Of a stretch of 64,000 nt of DNA, positions 1-8,617 are shown in pieces. A program made the translations under genes and the position numbers. The stretch is from Cognatundibacterium griseum (GTDB taxonomy: Bacteria > Pseudomonadota > Gammaproteobacteria > Burkholderiales > Burkholderiaceae_D), in contig NZ_JACOGC010000003.1 in assembly GCF_014284195.1 (NCBI RefSeq), forward strand, positions 62,001 through 126,000. The letters run 5' to 3'. Numbering within the stretch: the stretch's first letter is position 1; each line of letters starts with the position of its first letter. The notes under the pieces are model-generated. The model ran no database searches. It had not been told where the DNA came from and was given only the letters and a program-made list of their open reading frames with translations.

Positions 1-170
1 CTTACTGGCGTCAAGCCCTGCCCGGACTATGCCGATTTCACCGCAAAAACCCGGCGGATGCCACAAGACCATCCAACCCGGTTTCGATTATGCTGTGATC
101 ATGGCGCAGTTCCGGTATTTTCAGCTTTTCCAGTCTCTCCTGTATTTCTCGTATTTCCGAAAAGGACAAC
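1..170. other. Left edge, no gene assigned
   Basis: This stretch lies upstream of the hydroxyproline epimerase. It may hold the end of an upstream gene, because plus frames 1 and 3 are open from the window edge (frame 3 stops at 96-98, frame 1 at 172-174). Neither translation resembles a family I recognise. A short purine-rich AAAAGGA just before position 171 fits a ribosome binding site for the next gene. Confidence 0.3.
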
Positions 171-1139
171 ATGACGCACGATACGATTTCGATTATTGAC
201 TCCCACACCGGCGGTGAGCCGACCCGGGTAGTGATCGCTGGCGGCCCTGATCTGGGCGATGGCCCGCTGCCGGCACGGCTGACGTTGTTCCGTGAAAAAT
301 TTGACCACTACCGCAGCGCGATTGTCTGCGAGCCGCGCGGCTCGGATGTGCTGGTCGGGGCGCTGAGCTGCGAACCCTCGGACCCCGCTTGTGTTGCCGG
401 CGTCATTTTTTTCAATAATGTCGATTATCTGGGAATGTGCGGTCACGGCATGATCGGTCTGATCGCCACACTGGCGCATCAGGGGAAAATCGGCCCCGGC
501 AGGCACCGCATTGAAACGCCGGTCGGCGTGGTCGAGACCGAACTGCATGCCGATCACTCGGTCACGGTGCACAATGTCCCGGCTTACCGTTACCGTGCAG
601 CGGTCGCGGTCGACGTTCCCGGCATCGGCACCATCAGCGGAGATATCGCCTGGGGCGGAAACTGGTTTTTCCTGATCAACGACCACGGACAGAATCTGGC
701 GCTGACACAGGTCGAATCATTAACGCATTACTGCTGGCAGGTGCGACAGGCATTGGAATCACAAGGCATCACCGGTGAAAACGGCGCACTGATTGATCAC
801 ATCGAACTGTTCGGGCCACCGGTTTCCGGGAAAAATCACAACCGGAATTTTGTGCTGTGCCCCGGCAAGGCATACGACCGCTCCCCTTGCGGCACCGGCA
901 CCAGCGCCAAACTCGCCTGTCTGGCGGCGGACCACAAACTGGCGCCGGGCCAGATCTGGCGCCAGGAAAGCATCATCGGCAGCGTGTTTGAAGCATCCTA
1001 CGAAGCGCATGCCGATGGCCGGCGCATTCTGCCGGCATTGCGCGGCACAGCGCATGTGACGGCAGAAGCGAAATTATTGCTGCATGCCGGTGATCCGTTC
1101 TGCTGGGGCATCCGCAGCGAATCGCTTCAGACCGGCTGA
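171..1139 (+). CDS. 4-hydroxyproline 2-epimerase (proline racemase family)
   Basis: This 322-residue protein belongs to the proline racemase superfamily. It has both catalytic cysteines: Cys90 in MCGHGMIG and Cys240 in [10 protein letters not shown] Cys/Cys pair fits an epimerase or racemase, whereas trans-3-hydroxyproline dehydratases carry Thr at the second site. Family members of this type interconvert trans-4-hydroxy-L-proline and cis-4-hydroxy-D-proline in the cytoplasm, the first step of hydroxyproline catabolism to 2-oxoglutarate. The remaining pathway genes (D-hydroxyproline dehydrogenase, deaminase, semialdehyde dehydrogenase) are not in this window and may lie to the left. The gene ends 13 bases inside a convergent PAS-AraC regulator. 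Proline racemase is the main alternative, since substrate cannot be decided from the motifs alone. Confidence 0.85.
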   Translation: MTHDTISIIDSHTGGEPTRVVIAGGPDLGDGPLPARLTLFREKFDHYRSAIVCEPRGSDVLVGALSCEPSDPACVAGVIFFNNVDYLGMCGHGMIGLIATLAHQGKIGPGRHRIETPVGVVETELHADHSVTVHNVPAYRYRAAVAVDVPGIGTISGDIAWGGNWFFLINDHGQNLALTQVESLTHYCWQVRQALESQGITGENGALIDHIELFGPPVSGKNHNRNFVLCPGKAYDRSPCGTGTSAKLACLAADHKLAPGQIWRQESIIGSVFEASYEAHADGRRILPALRGTAHVTAEAKLLLHAGDPFCWGIRSESLQTG

Positions 1140-1906
1140 CACAGATCGCGGTAATCGCTGGGCGTCATGCCGACCGTCGCCTTAAATACCCGGGAAAAAG
1201 CGCTGTGATCCTGATAGCCGCAGGCCAGCGCAATGGCAGTGATGCTGTCGCGGCTGTCAGTCAGCAAAGCCGAAGCCGCATCGAGCCTGATTTTGACCAT
1301 CATCTGTCGCGGTGTGAGGGAAAAAATTTTATGAAAATTCCGCTCCAGCTGCGCGACCGATAATCCGGTCAGCGCCACCAGTTCCGTCATGCTGACAGGG
1401 CGCGAAAAATGTTGCCGGATATGCTGCACCGCCACGGCAATCCGGGCATAGACCGGATGCTCCTGATCGGGTGCCGCCAGATCGCGGGAAATGCCGGTCA
1501 TACCGATGATCTGCTGGCTGCGGTTCCGCAGCGGAAATTTCTGCGTCAGGCACCAGCCCCTGGAACGATTGGGGTACAGATGCAGTTCCAGCTGATCGCG
1601 CAGCTCGCGCCAGCCCTGCAGCACGATCGCATCCTGCGCCGCATAACTGGCAGCCAGCGCCGCCGGAAACACATCGGCCGCACGGCAGCCAAGCAGCTCC
1701 GCCTTGCTGCGCCGTCCGCAACGGCGCACCAGCGTGTGATTGACCACCAGATAACGGCCATCTTTGTCTTTGACAAAAAAAACGATATCCGGCATCACGT
1801 CAAACAGATTTTCGGCAAAAAACGGGTCATCAAGACTGAAGGCGATTTGCTCTCGGGGCGTCATGGCAAGGCTGGCGGAACCGGATTCCGGCACAAAATT
1901 GATCAC
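1127..1906 (-). CDS. AraC-family regulator with N-terminal PAS domain
   Basis: The 259-residue protein has a PAS-like domain at about residues 30-135 ([20 protein letters not shown] is the typical opening) and an AraC-type double helix-turn-helix at about 155-255, including [20 protein letters not shown]. It probably senses a small ligand through the PAS fold and regulates the convergent epimerase gene or the wider hydroxyproline pathway; that target is inferred from position only. The listed start is GTG at 1906. An ATG at 1864 ([10 protein letters not shown]) would shorten it by 14 residues. Neither start has a clear ribosome binding site. The 3' end overlaps the epimerase gene by 13 bases. 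Confidence 0.8.
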   Translation of the reverse strand: MINFVPESGSASLAMTPREQIAFSLDDPFFAENLFDVMPDIVFFVKDKDGRYLVVNHTLVRRCGRRSKAELLGCRAADVFPAALAASYAAQDAIVLQGWRELRDQLELHLYPNRSRGWCLTQKFPLRNRSQQIIGMTGISRDLAAPDQEHPVYARIAVAVQHIRQHFSRPVSMTELVALTGLSVAQLERNFHKIFSLTPRQMMVKIRLDAASALLTDSRDSITAIALACGYQDHSAFSRVFKATVGMTPSDYRDLCQPV

Positions 1907-2160
1907 GCTAATATATTAATATGAAAACCAATACCAGAATCCACCGGAATCACTCAAAAATAAGCTCAAATACCGTTTTTTCTTTGTGGAGATCGCGTTT
2001 CTTCAACGCCAAAACTGGCAATGGTGTCGCTTCAAGACATGGAAGTGGCGAATTTAAAGTTTGTTCCAATCAATTTTAACAAGGTAAAATTCGAAGAAAG
2101 AGGGATTAGTCTCATATAAATTAAATCAATACCACCAGCATCCGTTTTAAAAGGAACCCC

Positions 2161-2847
2161 ATGTCCGCCATTCTGAATGAGCAAGCACCGCAGGCGCCAA
2201 AACAGCGTGCCGCCAATATTGCTTATGATGCGATAGAAAACATGATCGTCACCCTGCAGCTGAAACCGGGAGCGCCGATTATCGAAGCGGAATTGCTGGA
2301 AAAAACCGGGCTGGGCCGCACACCGATGCGCGAAGCGCTGATGCGCATGTCCTCCAATGGGCTGATCCGGCCGATGCCGCGCCGCGGACTGGTGGTCAGC
2401 CAGATTCTGGCAGCCGAACACCTGCAACTGATCGAAACCCGGCGCGTGCTGGAAAACCTGATCGTCACCAGCGCCGCGCAGCGGGCGGATGCAATCCAGA
2501 AACAGGAGATCATGCAATCGGCAGAAAAAATGCTGGCGGCCGCGAAGCGGCACGATCTGAATGCGTTCATGGAAGCCGATCAGAGCTTTGACCACACTCT
2601 GCATACAGCCTGCGGCAATGCTTCTGCAGTGGCGGCAGTGGTGCCGCTGGTGATTCAGTGCCGCCGTTTCTGGTATGCCTATCAGCATGAAGGCGATATT
2701 GAGGAAGGTGCGCGCTGCCATCTGCTGGTCGCCAAGGCCGTCGCGCGTGGCCATGTGGAGCAGGCCCTGAAGTCGTCAAATGGACTGATGGATTATCTGG
2801 AATCGTTCACCCGCAAAGCGATCCCCTCCGCGGCATCAGGCAACTGA
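2161..2847 (+). CDS. GntR-family regulator, FCD (FadR-like) subfamily
   Basis: The 228-residue protein has an N-terminal winged helix at about residues 15-80, containing LGRTPMREALMRMSSNGLI, which is the standard GntR recognition region. An all-helical FCD ligand domain follows at about 88-215. FCD regulators usually repress catabolic operons and respond to small organic acids. Its position beside the hydroxyproline epimerase suggests a role in that pathway, but no target site was identified. The start is supported by AAAAGGAACCCC directly before the ATG. Its last 12 bases overlap the convergent membrane-protein gene. Confidence 0.85.
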   Translation: MSAILNEQAPQAPKQRAANIAYDAIENMIVTLQLKPGAPIIEAELLEKTGLGRTPMREALMRMSSNGLIRPMPRRGLVVSQILAAEHLQLIETRRVLENLIVTSAAQRADAIQKQEIMQSAEKMLAAAKRHDLNAFMEADQSFDHTLHTACGNASAVAAVVPLVIQCRRFWYAYQHEGDIEEGARCHLLVAKAVARGHVEQALKSSNGLMDYLESFTRKAIPSAASGN

Positions 2848-3372
2848 CGTCGCAGAGCGTGGCAGCCGCCTGACATTCGGCAATGCCTCGCTCTCCAGCC
2901 AGCGCCTGAAACGCACCATCTGATGCGTGGCGCGCCGGTGCGCAGTGCGGTTTTTCAGCAAGATCATCACTCCCGCCTCGCTGACCGCCCAGATTTTTCC
3001 ATGCGGCAGATAAGAATACGACGCGCCGATCATCCGCAGCTCCTGCTGACTGAGTTCCGGTACCAGCAATGCCTGTAAGTCCTGTTCCGGAATCCAGATC
3101 TGTTCCTGATCCAGATAAAAGCGCAGGTGATGACCGTCGAAACTGTAATAACAGCCGTTCCACGGCTCCAGCACATCGCGCTCCGCACGACGCCGGATTG
3201 CAGGAATCAGACCGATTAATTCCGGGCTGAACAAGTGCGCCCATAACCAGGCACTGACCAGCAGGCTCATCGGCGCAGCGCGCGGATGCAGCGCCGCAAA
3301 ATAGCGCCATGTCATCCATGTAACGACCGCGCAGAACAGCAAACGGGCCATGAAGCTGATCAGCGCAGACAT
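2836..3372 (-). CDS. Small membrane protein of unknown function
   Basis: I do not recognise this 178-residue protein. It starts with two hydrophobic helices (about residues 5-24 and 32-56), followed by a soluble part of about 115 residues rich in aromatic and charged residues, with SFDGHHLRFYLDQEQIWIP near the middle and an arginine-rich stretch (RTAHRRATHQMVRFRRWLE) near the end. It is the last gene of a minus-strand run after ylqF and the crotonase gene, starting 9 bases after the latter's stop, so co-transcription is likely. The layout suggests an inner-membrane protein with a cytoplasmic C-terminal domain. No function is proposed. Confidence 0.65.
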   Translation of the reverse strand: MSALISFMARLLFCAVVTWMTWRYFAALHPRAAPMSLLVSAWLWAHLFSPELIGLIPAIRRRAERDVLEPWNGCYYSFDGHHLRFYLDQEQIWIPEQDLQALLVPELSQQELRMIGASYSYLPHGKIWAVSEAGVMILLKNRTAHRRATHQMVRFRRWLESEALPNVRRLPRSATSVA

Positions 3373-3381
3373 ATCCTGCTT

Positions 3382-4170
3382 TCAGGCCCAGTCAGGCGGA
3401 CGTTTTTCGATGAATGCCTGCACACCTTCCTGTGCCGAGGCGTCCATCATGTTGCAGGCCATGGTCTGTCCGGCCAGCTGATAGGCGGCTTCGATACCCA
3501 TTTCCGCCTGCTTGTAAAACAGTTGCTTGCCGATCCGGATCGCGGCTGCCGGTTTAGCCAGGATACTTTCGCACAGCGCAGAGATCGTGTCATCGAGTTG
3601 CGCTTCCGGCACCACGCGGTTCACCAGCCCGCGCTGCAAGGCCGTCTGTGCGTCAATGAATTCGCCGGTCAGCAGCATTTCCATTGCCTGCTTGCGCGAG
3701 AGATTGCGCGACAGGGCAACTGCCGGGGTGGAGCAGAACAGGCCGATATTCACCCCGGAAACGGCAAAGCGGGCATGGTCGGCAGCCACCGCCAGATCGC
3801 ACATGGCAACCAGCTGGCAGCCCGCCGCTGTCGCCAGACCGTGCACCCGTGCGATCACCGGCTGCGGCAGTTTCTGGATCGCCAGCATCAGCTTGCTGCA
3901 CTGGGCAAATAAGTTCTGGTAATACTTCATGTCAGGACTGGCCTGCATTTCCCTCAGGTCGTGTCCGGCGCAAAATGCTTTTCCGGCAGCCGCCAGGACC
4001 ACAACCCGCACCGAAGGATCGGCAGCGATTGTCCTGAGCTGCCCGCTGAGTTCGTCCAGCACCTGTTCCGACAACACATTAAAACGTTCACCACGATTCA
4101 GCGTCAGCGTGGTCACGCCCGCGCGGTCACTGCGCAAAACGCCAGGTAATGCGGTATCGCTGCTGCTCAT
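3382..4170 (-). CDS. Enoyl-CoA hydratase/isomerase family protein (ECHDC3-like)
   Basis: This 262-residue crotonase-fold protein carries the oxyanion-hole motif AAGKAFCAGHDLREMQ at about residues 60-76. It also has the region NIGLFCSTPAVALSRNLSRK, which is characteristic of the ECHDC3 branch. The two catalytic glutamates of classical enoyl-CoA hydratases are not at their usual places: the first site reads FCSTP in place of the GAGG-type loop. Normal hydratase activity on 2-enoyl-CoA is therefore doubtful, and the real substrate is unknown. The gene begins 3 bases after the ylqF stop and is followed 9 bases later by the small membrane protein, so the three probably form an operon. Confidence 0.8.
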   Translation of the reverse strand: MSSSDTALPGVLRSDRAGVTTLTLNRGERFNVLSEQVLDELSGQLRTIAADPSVRVVVLAAAGKAFCAGHDLREMQASPDMKYYQNLFAQCSKLMLAIQKLPQPVIARVHGLATAAGCQLVAMCDLAVAADHARFAVSGVNIGLFCSTPAVALSRNLSRKQAMEMLLTGEFIDAQTALQRGLVNRVVPEAQLDDTISALCESILAKPAAAIRIGKQLFYKQAEMGIEAAYQLAGQTMACNMMDASAQEGVQAFIEKRPPDWA

Positions 4171-4173
4171 GAT

Positions 4174-5100
4174 TTATTCTTCCTCGTCAGTTTCCATACC
4201 GGTCTGCACGCTCTTGCCCTGCCCCAGCAACACCGGCGGCACATAGGTCGCCAGCAGATGCTCCCGGCTGGCCGGCGTTTCCAGGCTGACGCGGCCCAAT
4301 GCGCCGCTGCGGTAATCAATCAGCAAAGTATGCGCCGCTTTTTCAAAATCCCAGTCGCCACCCTTGAGCCGGAAACCGCGCTTTTTCGCAATGCCTTCCA
4401 CCACGGCGACCCCATCCATCGCCGTCAGATCAAAACCGTAACGCGCCGCCAGCGACTGTGGATAATGCGCGATCAGCTGCTCGGCCAGAAAGACCGCGAT
4501 TTCCTCTTCGATGAGGGCGTTAATGCCGATAGCGTGGCTGGCAGCCAGCATCAGGCCATCGGTCGGGTGTTCGATCTTGGGCCACAACATGCCGGGCGTG
4601 TCGGTCAGGATCATGTTCTTGCCCAGATACAGCCGCTGCTGGGTCTTGGTCACGGCAGGTTCGTCGCCCACATTGGCGACCCGTTTTTTCAGCAGGGCAT
4701 TCATCAGCGTCGATTTACCGACATTCGGAATCCCCATGATCATCATGCGCAAGGGCTTGGTCGGCACGCCGCGATGCGGTGCGATTTTGAGCGCCAGCGC
4801 CGGAATACGCGCCACATCGGCAGGCTTTTTGCAGCTCAGCGCCACTGCGTGGACATTTTTCTGGCTGTTGTAGTAATCAAGCCAGAGACGGGTCGCGTTC
4901 GGATCGGCGAGATCGGTTTTATTCAGGATTTTGAGGCAAGGACGCTGACGGAAAATGCGCAATTGCTCGACCATGGGATTGCAACTGGCTTGCGGAATGC
5001 GGGCATCCAGCACCTCAATCACCAGATCGGTGTTTTCCATGGTTTCCGCCGCTTTCTTGCGGGCGGCGTTCATGTGGCCGGGGAACCATTGTATGGACAT
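4174..5100 (-). CDS. ylqF: Ribosome biogenesis GTPase YlqF/RbgA
   Basis: The 308-residue protein is a circularly permuted GTPase. G4 (NKTD, residues 60-63) precedes G1 (GIPNVGKST, 123-131) and G3 (DTPG, 167-170). The N-terminus IQWFPGHMNAARK is typical of the YlqF/RbgA family, which acts late in 50S subunit assembly, as established in Bacillus subtilis; in beta-proteobacteria the role is inferred. A C-terminal domain follows from about residue 200. It heads a three-gene minus-strand run, with the crotonase gene starting 3 bases after its stop. Confidence 0.92.
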   Translation of the reverse strand: MSIQWFPGHMNAARKKAAETMENTDLVIEVLDARIPQASCNPMVEQLRIFRQRPCLKILNKTDLADPNATRLWLDYYNSQKNVHAVALSCKKPADVARIPALALKIAPHRGVPTKPLRMMIMGIPNVGKSTLMNALLKKRVANVGDEPAVTKTQQRLYLGKNMILTDTPGMLWPKIEHPTDGLMLAASHAIGINALIEEEIAVFLAEQLIAHYPQSLAARYGFDLTAMDGVAVVEGIAKKRGFRLKGGDWDFEKAAHTLLIDYRSGALGRVSLETPASREHLLATYVPPVLLGQGKSVQTGMETDEEE

Positions 5101-5582
5101 GCTTATTCTTCTTTTTACTTAATCAAAGCGATATTGTACGGAACTCTGTGCAGCGGGGGCAGAAGTTTATCCGCTCATCCTGATTTTTCAGGATTAACGG
5201 GGAGTATCCTGATTTTCCAGCTGATTATCTTAGTAAAATATGGGTCTTTTTATATACTCCCCCTGAGTATATTCAGACATCATTTCTCCGGAACAGCGCT
5301 TTCGCAACCGTCGGTCATGCGCTTTCCGGACATCCGGCGGTGGCTGGCGTACACAGATCACGGGTTACGGATAAACGCGCAGGATTCTGCGGGCTGCGGG
5401 AACTTGCGATTGCCGCCTGCCAAGGCCGTTCTCAGTTTTTTGACAATGACGCACCTGTGTCCGGCCACTGGGATTCACCGAAGCGGCGAAGATCTCTTGA
5501 TGAATCCGTGGCAGGCCGCAGCGTGCTTTTAGTGCATGCGCAACCAAAAATAACAGGCAATGGCCTGTCATTCTCGTTGCAA
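5101..5582. other. Non-coding gap of 482 bases between ylqF and the HDAC-like gene
   Basis: No convincing gene is seen. The short minus-strand frame at 5365-5586 overlaps the stop of its neighbour and looks like no known family. The gap holds a perfect 7-base hairpin, ATCCTGA at 5177-5183 and TCAGGAT at 5188-5194 with a TTTT loop. A partial second copy (TATCCTGATTTTCCAG) begins at 5205. An AT-rich stretch at 5230-5275 may contain the ylqF promoter. Confidence 0.4.
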
Positions 5583-6521
5583 TCACTCCAGATCCGCCAG
5601 CACCTTCAGATGTGCCGTGACGCTGCGTGCCAGCGCCGATAAGTTGTAGCCGCCTTCAAGACAGCTGACGATGCGGCCCTGCGCATGTTCCCGGGCGATC
5701 TGCATGATCTGGCGCGTCAGCCAGGCGTAATCGGTTTCCACCAGTCCGAGCTGTCCCATGTCGTCTTCGCGGTGCGCATCAAATCCGGCCGAAACAAACA
5801 GCATCTGCGGACGGAACGCATGCAGCGCCGGCAGCCACTGCTGCGTCACCAGTTCACGGATCACGTCGCCATAGCTGTGCGCCGGCACCGGCACATTCAC
5901 CATATTGTCTGCCTTTTGTTCCGTACCTGAATACGGATAATACGGATGCTGGAAAAAGCTGACCATCAGCACACGCTCATCGTTGCGGAAAATATCCTCC
6001 GTGCCATTGCCGTGATGGACGTCAAAATCAATAATCGCCACACGCTCCAGGCCACGCACCTCCAGCGCATGCTTTGCCGCCACCGCCACATTATTGAACA
6101 TGCAGAAACCCATCGACTCTTTGCGGGTGGCATGATGCCCCGGCGGGCGGACGGCACAAAAGGCATTTTCGATCTCGGCATCAATCACCGCGTCGGTCGC
6201 CGCAATCGCCGCGCCGGCTGCACGCAGGGATGCCTGCCAGGTATGGGCATTGAGCGAAGTATCGGCATCCAGCGGAAAATGCTGGTATTCGGAACGTTCG
6301 GTCGGGCAGTTTTCGCGGATGCGGTAAATGGCGTCGGCGGAATGCACGCGCGCCAGATCCACTTCCTGCGCCAGAGGCGCATCGCGGTGATCCAGCAAGG
6401 TGCTGATGCGGCTGGCAATCAGTTGGTCTTCAATCGCCTGCAGACGTTCAGGAGACTCGGGATGCCAGGCGCCCATTTCATGACGCTTGCAATCGGCATG
6501 GGTGTAATACGCGGTAGTCAT
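5583..6521 (-). CDS. Histone deacetylase-like amidohydrolase (class II type)
   Basis: The 312-residue protein has all the hallmarks of the arginase/deacetylase fold. AVRPPGHHA carries the tandem histidines 129-130, IDFDVHHGNGT carries zinc ligands Asp167 and His169, and SAGFDAH carries the third ligand Asp248. Bacterial relatives include acetylpolyamine amidohydrolases and HDAH from Bordetella/Alcaligenes, which remove acetyl groups from small amides or lysines. The natural substrate here is unknown. It is divergent from moxR, with 142 bases between them. Confidence 0.88.
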   Translation of the reverse strand: MTTAYYTHADCKRHEMGAWHPESPERLQAIEDQLIASRISTLLDHRDAPLAQEVDLARVHSADAIYRIRENCPTERSEYQHFPLDADTSLNAHTWQASLRAAGAAIAATDAVIDAEIENAFCAVRPPGHHATRKESMGFCMFNNVAVAAKHALEVRGLERVAIIDFDVHHGNGTEDIFRNDERVLMVSFFQHPYYPYSGTEQKADNMVNVPVPAHSYGDVIRELVTQQWLPALHAFRPQMLFVSAGFDAHREDDMGQLGLVETDYAWLTRQIMQIAREHAQGRIVSCLEGGYNLSALARSVTAHLKVLADLE

Positions 6522-6663
6522 GTCTCATATTGATTTTGATTTGCCTCCCAGTGTCACTCTATTTGCAGGCTTTTGCAAATGCGCTTTTTTCACTGGTGCA
6601 GGGATTGCAACAATCTGCGGCAATTCCGATTACACTGTGCGCTGCTTCTGACGCGAGGAAAAG

Positions 6664-7584
6664 ATGTTTGTCAATATTCACAAAGTAGCGACACAGGTCA
6701 ACGAAATCATTATCGGTAAGCAATTGCAGGTCAGGCAGGCGCTGGTCTGCCTGCTCGCAGGCGGTCACCTGCTGATCGAAGACCTGCCCGGTGTCGGCAA
6801 GACCACGCTGGCGCATGCGCTGGCGATTTCTCTGGGGCTGAAATTTAACCGCCTGCAGTTCACCAGTGACCTGCTGCCGGCCGATGTGGCCGGAATTTCG
6901 ATTTTTGATCGGGAAAAAAATCAATTCGTCTTCCATCCCGGCCCGGTCTTTGCGCAAGTATTGCTGGCGGATGAAATTAACCGCGCCACCCCGAAAACCC
7001 AGTCCGCCCTGTTGGAAGCGATGGAGGAAAAACAGGTTTCGGTGGAGGGGCAGACCCGCAACCTGCCGACACCATTTTTCGTGATTGCAACTCAGAATCC
7101 CTCCCATCAGGTTGGCACATTTCCGTTACCGGAATCGCAGCTGGACCGTTTTCTGATGTGCCTGTCACTGGGCTATCCGGACCCGGTCGCAGAACGCGCC
7201 CTGCTCGCAGGCGACGACCGCCGGCAATTGCTGGCCAGACTGCATCCGGTCATGCAGGCAACCGAATTGCTGGCGGCGCAGCAGGAACTGAAGCAGATTC
7301 ATGTCTCGGCTTCACTGCTGGATTATGTGCAGGCGCTGGCGCAGGCAACCCGTAACGGCGACGTATTCGCCGAAGGCATGAGTCCGCGGGCGTCACTGGC
7401 GCTGCTGCAGGCAGCCCGCGCCTGGGCGGCACTGGAAGGGCGCAATCATGTCTTGCCCGAAGATGTGCAGGCAGTGCTGATTCCGGTCGTGGCACACCGG
7501 CTGCGGCCTTTAAAGTCGGTCAGCGGCAAAGTCAGCGCCAGCAGTGACTTGTTGCTGCAGCTGATGAAACAGATTCCGGTATAA
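6664..7584 (+). CDS. MoxR-family AAA+ ATPase
   Basis: The 306-residue ATPase has Walker A LPGVGKTTLA (about residues 41-50) and Walker B VLLADEINRA (99-108). A sensor-1 region ATQNPSHQVGTFPLPESQLD and a C-terminal lid follow. MoxR proteins act as chaperone-like ATPases for partner proteins encoded nearby. Here the partners are the DUF58 protein, 10 bases downstream, and the transglutaminase-like membrane protein after it, a widely conserved trio. GAGGAAAAG before the ATG is a good ribosome binding site. Confidence 0.9.
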   Translation: MFVNIHKVATQVNEIIIGKQLQVRQALVCLLAGGHLLIEDLPGVGKTTLAHALAISLGLKFNRLQFTSDLLPADVAGISIFDREKNQFVFHPGPVFAQVLLADEINRATPKTQSALLEAMEEKQVSVEGQTRNLPTPFFVIATQNPSHQVGTFPLPESQLDRFLMCLSLGYPDPVAERALLAGDDRRQLLARLHPVMQATELLAAQQELKQIHVSASLLDYVQALAQATRNGDVFAEGMSPRASLALLQAARAWAALEGRNHVLPEDVQAVLIPVVAHRLRPLKSVSGKVSASSDLLLQLMKQIPV

Positions 7585-7594
7585 ACGCAGCGCC

Positions 7595-8617
7595 ATGTCC
7601 TCCGCTTTGCCTCCGCTTCAGCCGCCGTCCCCGCGCTTCCTGGCGCGCTGGCGTCAACAATGGCGCAAGATGGTCTTTCTGGAAAAAATGCCGGAAAGCG
7701 GTGAAGTGCTGCTGACGCAAAGACGGGTATTCACTTTACCAAGTAAAGCAGGCTGGATGTTTTTACTGCTGCTCCTGATCCTGTTTATCAGCGCCACCAA
7801 CTACAACCTGAGCCTGGGTTTCGCCCTGACTTTCGTACTGGCGGCGAGCGCCATCGTGAATGTATTTCTGGGTTTCCGCAATCTGGCTTACCTGCATCTG
7901 GCCAGCGGGCCGGTCACCTCGGTATTCGCCGGAGAAGAAGCGCAGTTGACCGTTTATCTCATCAATCGCCGCGCCCACCAGCGTTTTGCGATCTGGGCCG
8001 GCTGGCAAAACCAGCCTGAGACAGCCAGAGCAGCCGATATCGCGCCCCACAGCCAGACCGCATTGCAACTGCATTTCCACACCAGCCAGCGCGGCTGGCA
8101 ACAGGTGCCGCGCATAGCGCTGCATACCTGGTTTCCGCTGGGCTTATTGCGTGCCTGGAGCACCTGGCTGCCGGATGCCCGGGCGCTGGTGTATCCTGAG
8201 CCGGAAGCACTGGCGCCGCCGCTGCCGATGATCAGCAAGGCAGGAAACGAAATCAGCGACCAGTCCGGCACAGAAGATTTTTCCGGTGTGCGGGCCTATC
8301 AGCCCGGCGACCCCTTAAAACATCTGGCATGGAAGCATATTGCCCGCGTGGATCCGGCGGCCGGCGGGCAACTGGTCAGCAAACAGTTTTCCGGCGGGAC
8401 GGGTTCTGAAGTCATGCTTGATTTCAGCCGCCTGCCGCATCACATGGATCTGGAGCTGAAATTATCGCGGATGACGCGCTGGGTCATCGATGCCGATCTG
8501 AGCGATATTCCTTACGGTTTCCGGCTGGGTGCCGATAACCTCGCTCCGTCGCAAGGGCCGGCACACCGGGAAGCCTGCCTGCGGGCACTGGCCCTGTATC
8601 AGCTTCCCGGCGCATGA
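7595..8617 (+). CDS. DUF58-domain membrane protein
   Basis: The 340-residue protein has two adjacent N-terminal membrane helices at about residues 50-90. A region with a beta-strand character follows, then a DUF58 domain at about 210-260 with the signature EDFSGVRAYQPGDPLKHLAWKHIAR. DUF58 proteins are thought to adopt a von Willebrand A-like fold and to work with MoxR ATPases. The gene lies between moxR and tgpA, and its stop overlaps the tgpA start (ATGA at 8614). Molecular function is unknown. Confidence 0.85.
   Translation: MSSALPPLQPPSPRFLARWRQQWRKMVFLEKMPESGEVLLTQRRVFTLPSKAGWMFLLLLLILFISATNYNLSLGFALTFVLAASAIVNVFLGFRNLAYLHLASGPVTSVFAGEEAQLTVYLINRRAHQRFAIWAGWQNQPETARAADIAPHSQTALQLHFHTSQRGWQQVPRIALHTWFPLGLLRAWSTWLPDARALVYPEPEALAPPLPMISKAGNEISDQSGTEDFSGVRAYQPGDPLKHLAWKHIARVDPAAGGQLVSKQFSGGTGSEVMLDFSRLPHHMDLELKLSRMTRWVIDADLSDIPYGFRLGADNLAPSQGPAHREACLRALALYQLPGA

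Noticed and set aside
4258..5532. Plus-strand open frame of 424 codons opposite ylqF
   Set aside because: It covers ylqF in antisense and runs into the gap; there are no recognisable motifs.
5365..5586. 73-codon minus-strand frame after the HDAC-like gene
   Set aside because: It overlaps the neighbour's stop, with no recognised motif; kept only as part of the gap entry.
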